From Oscillospiraceae bacterium (lineage in GTDB: Bacteria; Bacillota; Clostridia; Oscillospirales; Oscillospiraceae): DNA of 64,000 nucleotides. The number at the start of each line of letters is the position of its first letter. Within the stretch, counting starts at the first letter, position 1. The notes under the pieces are model-generated. The model saw only the letters and a program-made list of their open reading frames with translations, ran no database searches and was not told where the DNA came from. The stretch covers positions 1 to 64,000 of the forward strand of contig JAHHRW010000006.1 in NCBI GenBank assembly GCA_020025575.1, given 5' to 3'. Both the position numbers and the translations under genes were made by a program. Of this stretch, positions 9,266 to 18,525 are shown in pieces.

Positions 9266-9808
9266 TTGAAAGCAACAGGTATCGTCCGGCGCGTAGACAG
9301 TCTGGGCCGGGTCGTTATCCCAAAGGAAATTCGCCACACCATGCGCATTAAAGAGGGCTCCCCTCTGGAAATCTACACCGATAAGGACGGCAGCATCACA
9401 TTCCGCAAATACTCCCCACTGGGAGATCTTCTGGACTTTTCTTCTCAAATCTGCGAGGCCATCCACAAAAACACCGGTCACATTGCCGCCGTCAGCGATT
9501 TGGATTCCATCATCGCCGTTGCAGGCGCGCCCCGGCGGGAACTTCAGGAGCACCCAAATTCCACCGCTTTGGAACAGCTCATGGAACAGCGGAAATTTTA
9601 CCGCTATGTCCCCGGGGAAAAGCAGATCTTTCCTACGGATTCTTCCGACAAATACCATCTGGGGATTGCCGTGCCCATCCTCTGTCAGGGGGATCTGATT
9701 GGCAGCGTGATGCTGCTTTTGGGTGAATCATCACTGGCCCCCGAAGAATCCGATCAGAAACTGGTACAGACCATTGCAGAATTTCTGGGTCGGCAGATGG
9801 AAACGTGA
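9266..9808 (+). CDS. spoVT: Stage V sporulation protein T (AbrB-type regulator)
   Basis: DNA-binding regulator of forespore genes made under SigG in spore formers. It has 180 residues: an N-terminal SpoVT-AbrB swapped-hairpin domain (KATGIVRRVDSLGRVVIPKE, residues 2-21) and a C-terminal GAF-like domain (about 55-180). I chose the TTG start because it gives the exact family N-terminus and has AAGGAGGA eight bases upstream; an upstream ATG would add 37 unlike residues. It stands alone between the feo terminator and a convergent LCP gene. AbrB itself lacks the C-terminal domain, which makes SpoVT the better call. Confidence 0.92.
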   Translation: MKATGIVRRVDSLGRVVIPKEIRHTMRIKEGSPLEIYTDKDGSITFRKYSPLGDLLDFSSQICEAIHKNTGHIAAVSDLDSIIAVAGAPRRELQEHPNSTALEQLMEQRKFYRYVPGEKQIFPTDSSDKYHLGIAVPILCQGDLIGSVMLLLGESSLAPEESDQKLVQTIAEFLGRQMET

Positions 9809-9833
9809 GCGTTTTCAAGAATACAACACAAAA

Positions 9834-9866
9834 GCCCCGGCATCCTTGGTGAAGAGATGCCGGGGC
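9834..9866. terminator. Bidirectional terminator between spoVT and the LCP gene
   Basis: GCCCCGGCATC pairs with GATGCCGGGGC (11 bp) around an 11-base loop. It lies between two convergent genes with A and T rich flanks and can serve either strand. Confidence 0.65.
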
Positions 9867-9892
9867 AATCATGTTTAGCCGATTTTATTTGC

Positions 9893-11416
9893 TTAGGACG
9901 CAATATCCGCATTTGTCAGGGTCTTGCCCTCAAGGACCTTGCCGATCAGCTCAGACGCATGGGCAACCGTATCATCATAGGGGTACATAACATATGCCAT
10001 ACCGCCAATTGTGGAATCCGTGCCGCCATAGCCTGTGACTGCGTAGGACTGGATATTCCACGACGCCATATCATTCATCTGCATCTTGATGAGCCTACGC
10101 ACCACATCGCTGGACATACTGGTGGAGAACATGCCCTGCAAACTATCCAGAATGCTAGAGTAGCTTGTAATGATGGAGCCGGATGCCATCTTGTTTACAA
10201 CCGCCGTAATGACCTGCATCTGGTGTCTGCCGCGGGCGTTGTCACCGTCAGCATAGGAATAGCGGTCACGGGCAAAGGCCAGAGCCTGCGCCCCATCCAA
10301 ATAGTTGGTACCGGGAGCCAGATGCACACCGTCTCCCCCTTGTGAATAAATCTCGATACCGCCGATGGAATCAATCAGTGTCTCAAAACCGGTGAAGTTG
10401 ATCTGCGCATTGTAGTCAATGGGGTAGCCATACAGAGCCGACAGCGCCTCCATGGAATTTCCCATGCCATCCAAGCCGCAGTGCGTCAGCTTATCCATAA
10501 CGCCGTAGGCCGGATTAAAAATATAGTAGTCACGGGGTGTGTTCACCAGCAGAATCTGCTTGGTTTCAGGATTCACCACCGCCAGAATATTCACATCGCT
10601 GCGGCTGACGCTGTCGGTCAAGGTATCACTTCTGGTGTCAGATCCGCTCAGATACACGATAAAGGGTGTTTCTTCCACACTCTCTACGGGCTTGGCAGGC
10701 TCGTTTTTATTGCCGGAAGGCTTCTTCTGGGTTTCCACCATTTTTTCCACATTGTACTTATAAATCACCTTGGTTCTTGTGGTAAAATCGCTGTACTTGT
10801 CAGAATCTGCATAAAGTCCCGCATACGCCACATTCAGGATCATTGCCTGGGCATTGCCGGAATACAGGGCCTCTGCCAGTTCGTCCAGGGAGTTGTAGCG
10901 CACAACCTTGATTTTGCTGCCCAGAACCTTCTCGATTGCAGCAATTGCAGCCTGGGTATTTTCCTTATCACGCAGTTCTGTGACGGCAAAGGTATAGTCC
11001 TTGGCGTCCTCAATTTTCTCCGCGCCATTTTCTGCAAGAACATAGACACCCACCTGCGCAGCCACAGTGGGAACCTTTGTAATGGCATCGACCGTCTGGT
11101 CGCCCTTCGCAACAGCCTTCCAACCGAAGAAACAGCCTGCTGCAATCGCCACGGAAAGAACGTATGCAGTGATTCTTTTGCCATTGCCCCGGTGCTTCTG
11201 CCATCTTCCTGTCCGGGGGAACATGGCGATCACAATGGGAATGTCAATCAGCAAGACGATAACGAAAATAGGGATAAGGAATTTTATCGGGAGCATTCCG
11301 AGTTTCCAAACTTGGAACAGCAGCAGTCCTTCTGCAACCAGCAGCAATGCCAGAAATACCGCAGAGACCACACGCCAGGCACTCCCAGCCCTCGGGGACT
11401 TTTTATTTTCTTTCAT
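9893..11416 (-). CDS. LytR-CpsA-Psr (LCP) family cell-wall polymer ligase
   Basis: Enzyme of the LCP family, which transfers teichoic acid or polysaccharide precursors from undecaprenyl carriers to peptidoglycan. It has 507 residues: three hydrophobic segments in the first 110, an extracellular region at about 120-230 that resembles the accessory domain of CpsA-type proteins, a linker rich in Lys, Pro and Glu, and the LCP catalytic domain from about 250 (SDTRSDTL; VNTPRDYYI; LTHCGLDG; FARDRYSYADGDNARGRHQM near 415, which carries the conserved arginines). It is monocistronic with its own promoter. Confidence 0.9.
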   Translation of the reverse strand: MKENKKSPRAGSAWRVVSAVFLALLLVAEGLLLFQVWKLGMLPIKFLIPIFVIVLLIDIPIVIAMFPRTGRWQKHRGNGKRITAYVLSVAIAAGCFFGWKAVAKGDQTVDAITKVPTVAAQVGVYVLAENGAEKIEDAKDYTFAVTELRDKENTQAAIAAIEKVLGSKIKVVRYNSLDELAEALYSGNAQAMILNVAYAGLYADSDKYSDFTTRTKVIYKYNVEKMVETQKKPSGNKNEPAKPVESVEETPFIVYLSGSDTRSDTLTDSVSRSDVNILAVVNPETKQILLVNTPRDYYIFNPAYGVMDKLTHCGLDGMGNSMEALSALYGYPIDYNAQINFTGFETLIDSIGGIEIYSQGGDGVHLAPGTNYLDGAQALAFARDRYSYADGDNARGRHQMQVITAVVNKMASGSIITSYSSILDSLQGMFSTSMSSDVVRRLIKMQMNDMASWNIQSYAVTGYGGTDSTIGGMAYVMYPYDDTVAHASELIGKVLEGKTLTNADIAS

Positions 11417-11479
11417 AATTAAATACCTGATTTCTCATTTGTTTTCTATATATTTACAAATTTTGTGTAATACGGAATT

Positions 11480-11508
11480 ATTTTATCATACCCCTATTCA
11501 TTTTTCAA
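11480..11508 (-). promoter_or_regulatory. Promoter of the LCP gene
   Basis: On the minus strand TTGAAA (11508-11503) and TAAAAT (11485-11480) are spaced by 17 bases, about 60 bases before the ATG. Confidence 0.65.
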
Positions 11509-11566
11509 GACGACAAAATCACGCAAAAAAGCTCTTTTTTGCAGTAGTTCCCCCGTCGAAAGTCTA

Positions 11567-11595
11567 TTGACAGATCCCCCCATAACGGATACACT
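11567..11595 (+). promoter_or_regulatory. Promoter of the DUF362-DUF89 operon
   Basis: A perfect TTGACA -35 and a TACACT -10 are spaced by 17 bases, about 28 bases before the start codon. Confidence 0.75.
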
Positions 11596-11623
11596 ATGCT
11601 TAGATTGACTAGGAGGTATGATC

Positions 11624-12727
11624 ATGTCATCCAAAGTTTACTTTACCGATTTTTGCACCAATGGTTCCGAGTCCCTGCCCCAAAAGCTGGCTCGTTTGGT
11701 CATGAGCGCAGGCTTTGACCAGATTGATTTTAAGGACAAGTTTGTTGCCATTAAAATCCACTTCGGCGAACTGGGCAATCTGGCCTATATCCGCCCCAAC
11801 TATGCAAAGGTCATCGTGGATCTCATTAAAGATCTGGGTGGTAAACCTTTCCTGACCGATTCCAACACCATGTACGTAGGTTCCCGTAAGAATGCACTGG
11901 ATCATCTGGATACCGCATACCTGAATGGTTTTTCCCCCTTCTCCACCGGCTGCCATGTGATCATTGCCGACGGTCTGAAGGGCACCGACGATGTGGAAGT
12001 ACAGGTGGATGGCGCTGAGTACATCAAGTCTGCCAAAATCGGCCGGGCAATTATGGATGCAGATATTGTCATTTCCCTAAATCACTTTAAGGGCCACGAA
12101 GAAGCCGGTTTCGGCGGTGCTCTGAAGAATCTTGGCATGGGCAGCGGCTCTAACGAAGGCAAGCGGGATATGCATTCCGCCGGCCGTCCTCTGGTGGACA
12201 AAGAAAAGTGCGTTGGCTGCGGTCAATGTGCCAAGAACTGCGCCCACGACGGCCCCCAGATGAAGGACGGCGTCATGGAAATCAACTGGGCAAACTGCAT
12301 GGGCTGCGGCCGCTGTCTGGATGTATGTCCTGTCCACGCAATTTACCACGACAATCAGGAGGCCGTCGAAGTCCTAAACTACAAAATTGCAGAGTATGCC
12401 AAGGCCGTGGTGCAGAATCGTCCCAATTTCCACATTAATATGGTCATGGATGTCAGCCCCTACTGCGACTGCCACGGCTCCAATGATCTGCCCATCGTTC
12501 CGGATGTTGGTATGTTCGCCTCCTTTGACCCGGTTGCACTGGATCTGGCCTGCTGCGATGCCGTCAACGCACAGCCCGTCATGCCCGGCTCCAAGCTTTC
12601 CAAGGCCAACCGCCCGGATCTGGACAACCTGACCGCAGATTTCCCCCATACCAATTGGCGGACTCAGATCTCCCACGGCAAAAAGATTGGTCTGGGCGAA
12701 GACAGCTATGAGCTGGTTCGTGTATGA
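11624..12727 (+). CDS. DUF362 protein with two [4Fe-4S] ferredoxin motifs
   Basis: Predicted iron-sulfur protein of unknown substrate. It has 367 residues. The first ~185 and the last ~100 residues form a DUF362 domain (KIHFGELGN, LTDSNTMYVGSR, ISLNHFKGHEEAGFGGALKN). Inserted at about 193-235 is a bacterial 2[4Fe-4S] module with CVGCGQCAKNC and CMGCGRCLDVCP. No signal peptide or Tat motif is seen, so it is probably cytoplasmic. I chose the second of two ATGs because it lies seven bases from AGGAGG, whereas the first is two bases away. It overlaps the next gene in an ATGA arrangement, so they are coupled. Confidence 0.85.
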   Translation: MSSKVYFTDFCTNGSESLPQKLARLVMSAGFDQIDFKDKFVAIKIHFGELGNLAYIRPNYAKVIVDLIKDLGGKPFLTDSNTMYVGSRKNALDHLDTAYLNGFSPFSTGCHVIIADGLKGTDDVEVQVDGAEYIKSAKIGRAIMDADIVISLNHFKGHEEAGFGGALKNLGMGSGSNEGKRDMHSAGRPLVDKEKCVGCGQCAKNCAHDGPQMKDGVMEINWANCMGCGRCLDVCPVHAIYHDNQEAVEVLNYKIAEYAKAVVQNRPNFHINMVMDVSPYCDCHGSNDLPIVPDVGMFASFDPVALDLACCDAVNAQPVMPGSKLSKANRPDLDNLTADFPHTNWRTQISHGKKIGLGEDSYELVRV

Positions 12728-13596
12728 AAATTAACGCAGAATGTATCCGGTGTATGCTGAACCGGAACATCGATACCGCACAGCTCCACGGCAATGACCA
12801 GCAGGTGACGGATTTCACATTCGATTTGATGCGGATGTTCCTAGATTGTCCTGAAGATGTCAGCTCTCCCTACTTTGCGCCCCAGATCTCCCAGCTTTAT
12901 ACCAAGCATTTTGGTCTGAGTCCGGATCGCTATGCAGAGGAAAAAGCCATCTCCAATCGCTTTGTTCTGGAGCGGATAGAGCAAATCAGCGATCTGGTGG
13001 CACAATCAGAGGATCAGCTGCATGCCGCATTTCAGTTTGCCATTTTGGGCAATTACATCGATTATTCTGCCCTGCAGGGGGAAGTGCGTTTTGATACCCT
13101 GGACGGTATGCTGCAAAAGGCCAAGCAGTTCCATGTAGACAAGGATACCTTTGCGCAGCTGCGCACCGACCTGTCTACAGGAAAAAACCTGCTGTATCTG
13201 ACGGACAATGCAGGCGAAATCGGTTTTGACCGGATTTTTGCTGAGGAAATTCATCGCCAATTTCCTCAGCTATCCATCACCTTCTGCGTCCGGGGCGGCC
13301 CCACGCTGAACGATGCCACCCGGGAAGATGCCGCCATCGTGGGCATTCCCTTCCCCGTCATCGACAATGGCAGTCTGATTCCCGGCACGGTGCTTGCTCA
13401 GGCAAGCAAGGATCTGCTGGACGCCCTGGCCAAAGCAGATGTCATCATCGCCAAGGGTCAGGCCAATGCAGAAACCCTCATGGATACGGGTCACGGCTAC
13501 AATGTGTACTATGCCTTCCTGGCAAAATGCATCCGTTTCACAAAGCGGTTCAACACCCCGAAACTGTCCCCCGTTCTGGTCAGGGAGCCCCGATAA
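12724..13596 (+). CDS. DUF89 / ARMT1-like metal-dependent phosphatase
   Basis: Member of the DUF89 damage-control phosphatase family, thought to remove phosphates from harmful side products of sugar-phosphate metabolism. It has 290 residues. Family marks are the N-terminal CIRC motif (residues 8-11, typical of the microbial subfamily), LYLTDNAGEIGFDRI near 160 (metal-binding Asp and Asn), the VRGGPTLND segment near 200, and KGQANAET near 244. The real substrate cannot be read from sequence. The start overlaps the stop of the DUF362 gene; a terminator follows. Confidence 0.85.
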   Translation: MKINAECIRCMLNRNIDTAQLHGNDQQVTDFTFDLMRMFLDCPEDVSSPYFAPQISQLYTKHFGLSPDRYAEEKAISNRFVLERIEQISDLVAQSEDQLHAAFQFAILGNYIDYSALQGEVRFDTLDGMLQKAKQFHVDKDTFAQLRTDLSTGKNLLYLTDNAGEIGFDRIFAEEIHRQFPQLSITFCVRGGPTLNDATREDAAIVGIPFPVIDNGSLIPGTVLAQASKDLLDALAKADVIIAKGQANAETLMDTGHGYNVYYAFLAKCIRFTKRFNTPKLSPVLVREPR

Positions 13597-13603
13597 CCCA
13601 CAC

Positions 13604-13637
13604 AAAAGGGTGCTGCACGCTTGGCAGCACCCTTTTT
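13604..13637 (+). terminator. Terminator of the DUF362-DUF89 operon
   Basis: GGGTGCTGC pairs with GCAGCACCC, extended by A-T pairs, loop of seven, followed by a T tract. Confidence 0.88.
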
Positions 13638-13682
13638 GCTGCCAAAAAAGTTGGTTTTTCTTAGAAATTTTCAACAATAATC

Positions 13683-13711
13683 TTGCAATCATTTTGTGTA
13701 TGTGGTATATT
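13683..13711 (+). promoter_or_regulatory. Promoter of typA
   Basis: TTGCAA and TATATT are spaced by 17 bases, about 55 bases upstream of the start codon. Confidence 0.6.
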
Positions 13712-13764
13712 TGGAAGTTGAGAGAATGTTTTAAATAATTTACGTCGTAAAGGAGACGTTTCCT

Positions 13765-15594
13765 ATGCCAAAACAGGAAAATATTCGTAATATTGCCATT
13801 ATCGCCCACGTTGACCACGGCAAGACCACTTTGGTTGACGAGATGCTGAAGCAGGGCGGTATCTACCGTGAGAATCAGACCACAGTTGACCGCGTCATGG
13901 ACTCCGGCGATCTGGAGCGTGAGCGTGGTATCACCATTCTTGCAAAAAACACCTCCATCTACTACAAGGATATTAAGATCAATGTTGTTGACACCCCGGG
14001 CCACGCAGACTTCGGCGGCGAAGTTGAGCGTATCCTCAAGATGGTCAACGGCGTTATTCTGTTGGTTGACGCAGCCGAAGGCCCCATGCCTCAGACCCGT
14101 TTTGTTCTGCAGAAGGCTCTAGAGCTGGGTCACAAGGTCATCGTTGCTGTCAACAAGGTGGATAAGCCCGATGCCCGTATCCACGAGGTTATGGACGAAG
14201 TTCTGGAGCTGCTGCTGGATCTGGATGCTACCGACGAGCAGTTCAACTCCCCCACGGTCTTCTGCTCCGGCAGACAGGGCACCGCAAGCTACAGCCCCGA
14301 CGAGGCAGGTACCGATCTGATTCCCCTGTTCGAGACCATTGTCAACTATATCCCCGCTCCCCAGGGCGACGAAAACGAGCCCCTGCAGATGCTGGTCAGC
14401 TCCATTGATTACAATGAGTATGTGGGCCGTATCGCCGTTGGCCGTATTGAGCGTGGTACCATCAAGGTCAATCAGGAAGTCATGATCTGTGACTACCATG
14501 ACCCCGAATTCAAGCAGAAGGCTAAGGTCGTTGCACTGTATGAGTACGACGGTCTGGGTAAGAATCCCATTCAGACTGCCGGCGCCGGCGAAATCGTCGC
14601 GCTGTCCGGTATTGCTGACATCACCATCGGTCGTACCATCTGCGCTCCTGACGCCGTGGAGCCTCTGCCCTTTGTAAAGATCTCCGATCCTACCATTGAA
14701 ATGACCTTTGCTGTCAACGATTCCCCCTTTGCCGGCAAGGAAGGTAAGTTTGTCACCTCCCGTAACCTGCGTGACCGTCTGGAAAAAGAACTGATGAAGG
14801 ATGTTTCCCTGCGTGTTACCGAGCAGGGCACCGATTCCTTCAATGTGGCTGGCCGTGGTGAAATGCACCTGTCCATTCTGATGGAAACCATGCGCCGTGA
14901 GGGCTATGAGTTCTCCGTTTCCACCCCCAGAGTCCTGACCAAAGAGATCGATGGCAAGCTGTGCGAGCCCATCGAGCGCATGGTCGCCGATGTTCCGGAA
15001 GAGTGCGTTGGTACGGTCATTGAGAAAATGGGCCGTCGTAAGGGCGATCTGCTGGGCATGACTCCCGTTGGCAACCGCTACCGCGTAGAGTTCATGGTTC
15101 CTTCCAGAGGCCTGTTTGGCTACCGGAACGAGTTCCTCACCGACACCCGTGGTGAAGGCATTATGAGCTCCGTACTGGATAGCTATGCCCCCATGAAGGG
15201 TGAAATTGAGCGCCGTCTGGTTGGCAGCTTGATCTCCTTTGAAACCGGCGAGGCATGTTCCTATGGCCTGTTTAACGCTCAGGACCGTGGCAGCCTGTTC
15301 ATCGGACCGGGCACCCCCGTGTATGCAGGCATGGTCGTTGGTATCTGCAGCCGTAACGAGGATATGACCGTCAACGTCTGTAAGAAAAAGCAGCTGACCA
15401 ATATGCGTGCTTCCGGTTCTGACGAGGCACTGCGTCTGGTTTCCCCCAGAAACTACTCTCTGGAGCAGTGCCTGGAGTTCCTGGCTGACGACGAGCTGCT
15501 GGAATGCACCCCTAAGAGCCTGCGTATCCGCAAGCGCATTCTGGATCATGCAACCCGTATGCGCCAGACCATGAAAAAGCGCGCTGAAAAGTAA
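13765..15594 (+). CDS. typA: Translational GTPase TypA/BipA
   Basis: Ribosome-associated GTPase that helps large-subunit assembly and growth under stress. It has 609 residues with the elongation-factor layout: G1 HVDHGKTT near 16-23, the switch motif RGIT, G3 DTPGHADF, G4 NKVDKPDA, then EF-Tu-like domain II, domains III and V, and the BipA-specific C-terminal domain with [23 protein letters not shown] precedes the ATG. The gene stands alone between its promoter and terminator. Codon use is more biased than in the neighbours (GGT, CGT, AAG), which suggests high expression. Confidence 0.97.
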   Translation: MPKQENIRNIAIIAHVDHGKTTLVDEMLKQGGIYRENQTTVDRVMDSGDLERERGITILAKNTSIYYKDIKINVVDTPGHADFGGEVERILKMVNGVILLVDAAEGPMPQTRFVLQKALELGHKVIVAVNKVDKPDARIHEVMDEVLELLLDLDATDEQFNSPTVFCSGRQGTASYSPDEAGTDLIPLFETIVNYIPAPQGDENEPLQMLVSSIDYNEYVGRIAVGRIERGTIKVNQEVMICDYHDPEFKQKAKVVALYEYDGLGKNPIQTAGAGEIVALSGIADITIGRTICAPDAVEPLPFVKISDPTIEMTFAVNDSPFAGKEGKFVTSRNLRDRLEKELMKDVSLRVTEQGTDSFNVAGRGEMHLSILMETMRREGYEFSVSTPRVLTKEIDGKLCEPIERMVADVPEECVGTVIEKMGRRKGDLLGMTPVGNRYRVEFMVPSRGLFGYRNEFLTDTRGEGIMSSVLDSYAPMKGEIERRLVGSLISFETGEACSYGLFNAQDRGSLFIGPGTPVYAGMVVGICSRNEDMTVNVCKKKQLTNMRASGSDEALRLVSPRNYSLEQCLEFLADDELLECTPKSLRIRKRILDHATRMRQTMKKRAEK

Positions 15595-15607
15595 ATTTTC
15601 ATCTCCC

Positions 15608-15639
15608 AAACGGTCTTCCAAACGGAAGACCGTTTTTTG
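15608..15639 (+). terminator. Terminator of typA
   Basis: AAACGGTCTTCC and GGAAGACCGTTT form a 12-bp stem around AAAC, followed by a T run. Confidence 0.9.
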
Positions 15640-15687
15640 TATATCACCCCGATTCTTGGAAATACTACCACAGAAAGAGGTGCTATT

Positions 15688-16377
15688 ATGATATTGTTTC
15701 GGACAATCCTATTTTACGCGGTTCTCATTATTCAGATTCGACTGATGGGTAAGCGTCAGCTGAGCCAAATGGAACCGACCGAGTTTGTGGTGACCATTCT
15801 GATTGCCAACCTTGCCTCCATTCCTCTGGAAAATCCGGATCACTCCGTCTGGTCCGGGCTGCTGCCCATGGCAGTGATTTTGGTTGCAGGGCGGTTTTTC
15901 AGCTGGATCAGTCTAAAAAACATTCACATTCGCCGCCTGCTTTGCGGGAAACCTGTCATCCTGATTGAAAACGGTCACCTCCTGCGAAATAATCTTCGTC
16001 GCACACGGATTACGCTGGACGAGCTGTCTGCCCAGCTACGCACCCAGGGGATTCTGGAAATTGAAACGGTACAGTATGCCATTTTAGAGACCAACGGGTC
16101 CATGACCGTGTTTCCATTCCCTGAATTTCAGCCCGCCACCGCCAAGGATGCAGGGGTCGAGGCCAGCCGGCAGGAACTTCCCTATACGATCGTTTCAGAT
16201 GGTCAGCTCCTTTCTGAAAATCTGTCCATTTTGGGCAAGGATGACCACTGGTTACAGACATTTTTGTCCGGAAACAGGTGTACCCTTGACGATGTGCTGC
16301 TGCTGACCGTCACGTCTCGGGGGAAAACCCATTTGATTCGCCGGGATATGCCCCCCTGCGACAGCGCAAATCACTAG
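15688..16377 (+). CDS. DUF421 membrane protein (YetF-like)
   Basis: Predicted inner-membrane protein of unknown function, 229 residues. The N-terminal 70 residues hold three membrane helices with the family motif RLMGKRQLSQMEPTEFVV; the remainder is a soluble domain resembling YetF C-terminal repeats (KPVILIENGHLLRNNLRRTRI, a segment read here in two parts, and LDELSAQLRTQGI). Some Bacillus relatives act in spore germination or resistance, so a spore role is possible but unproven. The start codon is the ATG after AAAGAGG, not an upstream ATG without a site. Confidence 0.8.
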   Translation: MILFRTILFYAVLIIQIRLMGKRQLSQMEPTEFVVTILIANLASIPLENPDHSVWSGLLPMAVILVAGRFFSWISLKNIHIRRLLCGKPVILIENGHLLRNNLRRTRITLDELSAQLRTQGILEIETVQYAILETNGSMTVFPFPEFQPATAKDAGVEASRQELPYTIVSDGQLLSENLSILGKDDHWLQTFLSGNRCTLDDVLLLTVTSRGKTHLIRRDMPPCDSANH

Positions 16378-16403
16378 ATTTTGTGGAAAATCCGCAAAAT
16401 CTA
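16375..16403. terminator. Inverted repeat between convergent genes, possible weak terminator
   Basis: TAGATTTTGTGGA pairs with TCCGCAAAATCTA (13 bp with one G-T wobble) around a three-base loop, starting in the DUF421 stop codon. There is no T run on either side, so termination is uncertain. Confidence 0.4.
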
Positions 16404-16446
16404 ATCCCACATCTAGTGTTTCGACAAGATTTGCATATTTCATGTG

Positions 16447-18396
16447 TTATTGTGTAGACAAGCCGGATGGCTTTAGTCTGACAACCACTGCTGTCGCATC
16501 ATCCCCGCTGTCATTTCCCTGCTCCAGAATATTTGCCGCCATCTCCCCGGTGGACATTTTTTCCGGTTCCCAATGATTGCGCAGCAGCATTTCCTCTCCG
16601 GCGCCATCGCTGAGTAAAATCAGCACCTCTCCCCCACTCAAGGACAGCCGATCCACCGTTTCCCGCTGGCGCTGTGACAAGCCAGGCGGCGGCCCGGCTG
16701 TCCCAATTTTTCTCAATTGGCCTTTGTGCTGGACATACGACGGTGCCGCGCCCCACTTATAAAGCTCTGCCTTGCCGGAATCCAGCTGAATCTGCAGCAA
16801 GTCCACCGTGGCACAGGCGCCTTTTTCCCGCAGAACCGCCATCGAGTTCAAACTGCGCAGGGCATACTCCGCCGGAAATCCCAGCGTGAGCATTTGCCGC
16901 AGATACTGCGTTGCCTCCTCACTTTCAAATCTTGCCTCTGCGCCGGTTCCCATTCCGTCACAGAGCAACACATAATACTTATTTCCTGTGCCTGCAAACC
17001 AGATGCACAGATCCCCATTTACATCTTGTCTGGCTTGGGTGCTCATCCCCACATCCGGCTCAAATCGAGCCGGTTTAAAGGGTTTCGCCGCAGCCAATTC
17101 GTCCGAAAGTCCCTGCAAATACAGGGATAAATAGCCATACTGCTCCCGCAGAGCCGTCCGATAGGCGCAAAGCCGATTTCGGTCGGCTTTCATTCTGCGC
17201 AGCTGTTCCTGACCCCGGCGCACCTCTTGCAAAAGTCTTCCCTGTTTTCGACAGCCTTTTGGCAAATCCTGCACGGATAGCCCCGGCTGTTCCAAAATTC
17301 CCGGCGGCATCTCCAGAACCGTCTGCCTTGCTTTGCACTGCCGACGCTCCGGGCAGTTGTCGCAGGCTTCATCCGCTGCCCGCAAAAGCACCGAGGAACG
17401 ATCCAGTATTGGGTCACAAATCAGCAAATCCTGCTCCATTTTTGCAAAAATCATGGCCATTTGCTCCAGACGCACCTGAGCCACCGCAGTCTCCCCCCTG
17501 CGGTGAACTGTCCTTGCCACATTCGATCTTCCTGGCAATATTCCGCCTAAAAATCCGCCCAGCAGCATCCCCGGCAGGGGCATCATATCCAGATGCCCAG
17601 TCAGCACCGCCATAGGAATAAGCCCCAAAGCCGGACACAAGGACGTAAACCATCGATTCTGCTGGGGGATCAGCCGCAGGAAGAACCCCAGACACAGCGC
17701 GCCTGTCATGGGAATCCGGGTAATTTGCGCCAGATCCAAAGCAACTCCTGACAGAACCGCCGCAGGGAACCCCCCTGTGGCTCCCAAATACCCAGCTGCG
17801 ATGTACCCTAGGCCCAGATACCGAATGGGCATAACCTGAGCCAGAGCCAGCACGATCAGCGCCTGGGCCAGCCAATCAGCTGCTGTCCCAGGGCACTGGC
17901 GACAGGCCTGAAACACAGCCGCAGCCCCCACCGCCGAAGCAATCCGGAGCAGATATGCAGGGATCGTGGTGGTATCCTGAAAGTGAAACAGAAAAAGAAC
18001 CCCACACCCTGCAACGATCAGCGCAGCCAGTGCCGGCACCAGCAGCTTCTGCCGGGCGCAGATTGGCCTGTCTGCCACAAATCCGCCAACCAGCAGTCCG
18101 CCGATCATCCACGCCAATCCCTGAACCGCTCCAGCCCCCCAAAATACCAAATATCCGGTGCAGCCTCCCAGCGCAATGGCAATCCCCGGCCATCCGCTGC
18201 CCACCGCACAGCAAAATCCCATGACAATGGGTTGAAAATCCCGATTCAGCGCAGCCGCTGACAGGAAAAAGCCCGCCAAGAGATACCCGACCAGCTGCAA
18301 TCTGCTGCTGTCCCTGTTCAGCTGCACCAGTAACTGCTTACCCCGCTGCAATGTCATCAAACTACCCATCATTTGTACATCACTGCCTTTCCCCAT
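16447..18396 (-). CDS. spoIIE: SpoIIE-type membrane serine phosphatase
   Basis: PP2C-family phosphatase that in spore formers dephosphorylates SpoIIAA to release SigF in the forespore. It has 649 residues: about ten hydrophobic segments in the first ~290, a central region with a cysteine cluster (CDNCPERRQC near 355), and a C-terminal PP2C domain from about 440 (LLCDGMGTGAEARFES with the metal-binding Asp; LLSDGAGEE; GDDATAVVVRL). B. subtilis SpoIIE is near 827 residues, so this form is shorter in its membrane and central parts. The start is uncertain: an upstream TTG and two inner ATGs are alternatives, none with a strong ribosome binding site. Confidence 0.82.
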   Translation of the reverse strand: MGKGSDVQMMGSLMTLQRGKQLLVQLNRDSSRLQLVGYLLAGFFLSAAALNRDFQPIVMGFCCAVGSGWPGIAIALGGCTGYLVFWGAGAVQGLAWMIGGLLVGGFVADRPICARQKLLVPALAALIVAGCGVLFLFHFQDTTTIPAYLLRIASAVGAAAVFQACRQCPGTAADWLAQALIVLALAQVMPIRYLGLGYIAAGYLGATGGFPAAVLSGVALDLAQITRIPMTGALCLGFFLRLIPQQNRWFTSLCPALGLIPMAVLTGHLDMMPLPGMLLGGFLGGILPGRSNVARTVHRRGETAVAQVRLEQMAMIFAKMEQDLLICDPILDRSSVLLRAADEACDNCPERRQCKARQTVLEMPPGILEQPGLSVQDLPKGCRKQGRLLQEVRRGQEQLRRMKADRNRLCAYRTALREQYGYLSLYLQGLSDELAAAKPFKPARFEPDVGMSTQARQDVNGDLCIWFAGTGNKYYVLLCDGMGTGAEARFESEEATQYLRQMLTLGFPAEYALRSLNSMAVLREKGACATVDLLQIQLDSGKAELYKWGAAPSYVQHKGQLRKIGTAGPPPGLSQRQRETVDRLSLSGGEVLILLSDGAGEEMLLRNHWEPEKMSTGEMAANILEQGNDSGDDATAVVVRLKPSGLSTQ

Positions 18397-18464
18397 ATGT
18401 GTAGACAAATCCTATCACGCTGGAAAAGATAATGCTGTCGGAACTGATACACTCAGAAATATTC

Positions 18465-18493
18465 TTGCTTCACACCGGAAAGATGTGTATAAT
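18465..18493 (+). promoter_or_regulatory. Promoter of the CYTH-exonuclease-cutC operon
   Basis: TTGCTT and a perfect TATAAT are spaced by 17 bases, about 32 bases before the start codon. Confidence 0.7.
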
Positions 18494-18525
18494 GAGACAA
18501 GACTATACAGAATGGAGTCATGCCA

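Noticed and set aside
14119..15621. A 500-codon minus-strand frame opposite typA
   Set aside because: Antisense shadow of a strongly codon-biased gene; no motif or ribosome binding site.
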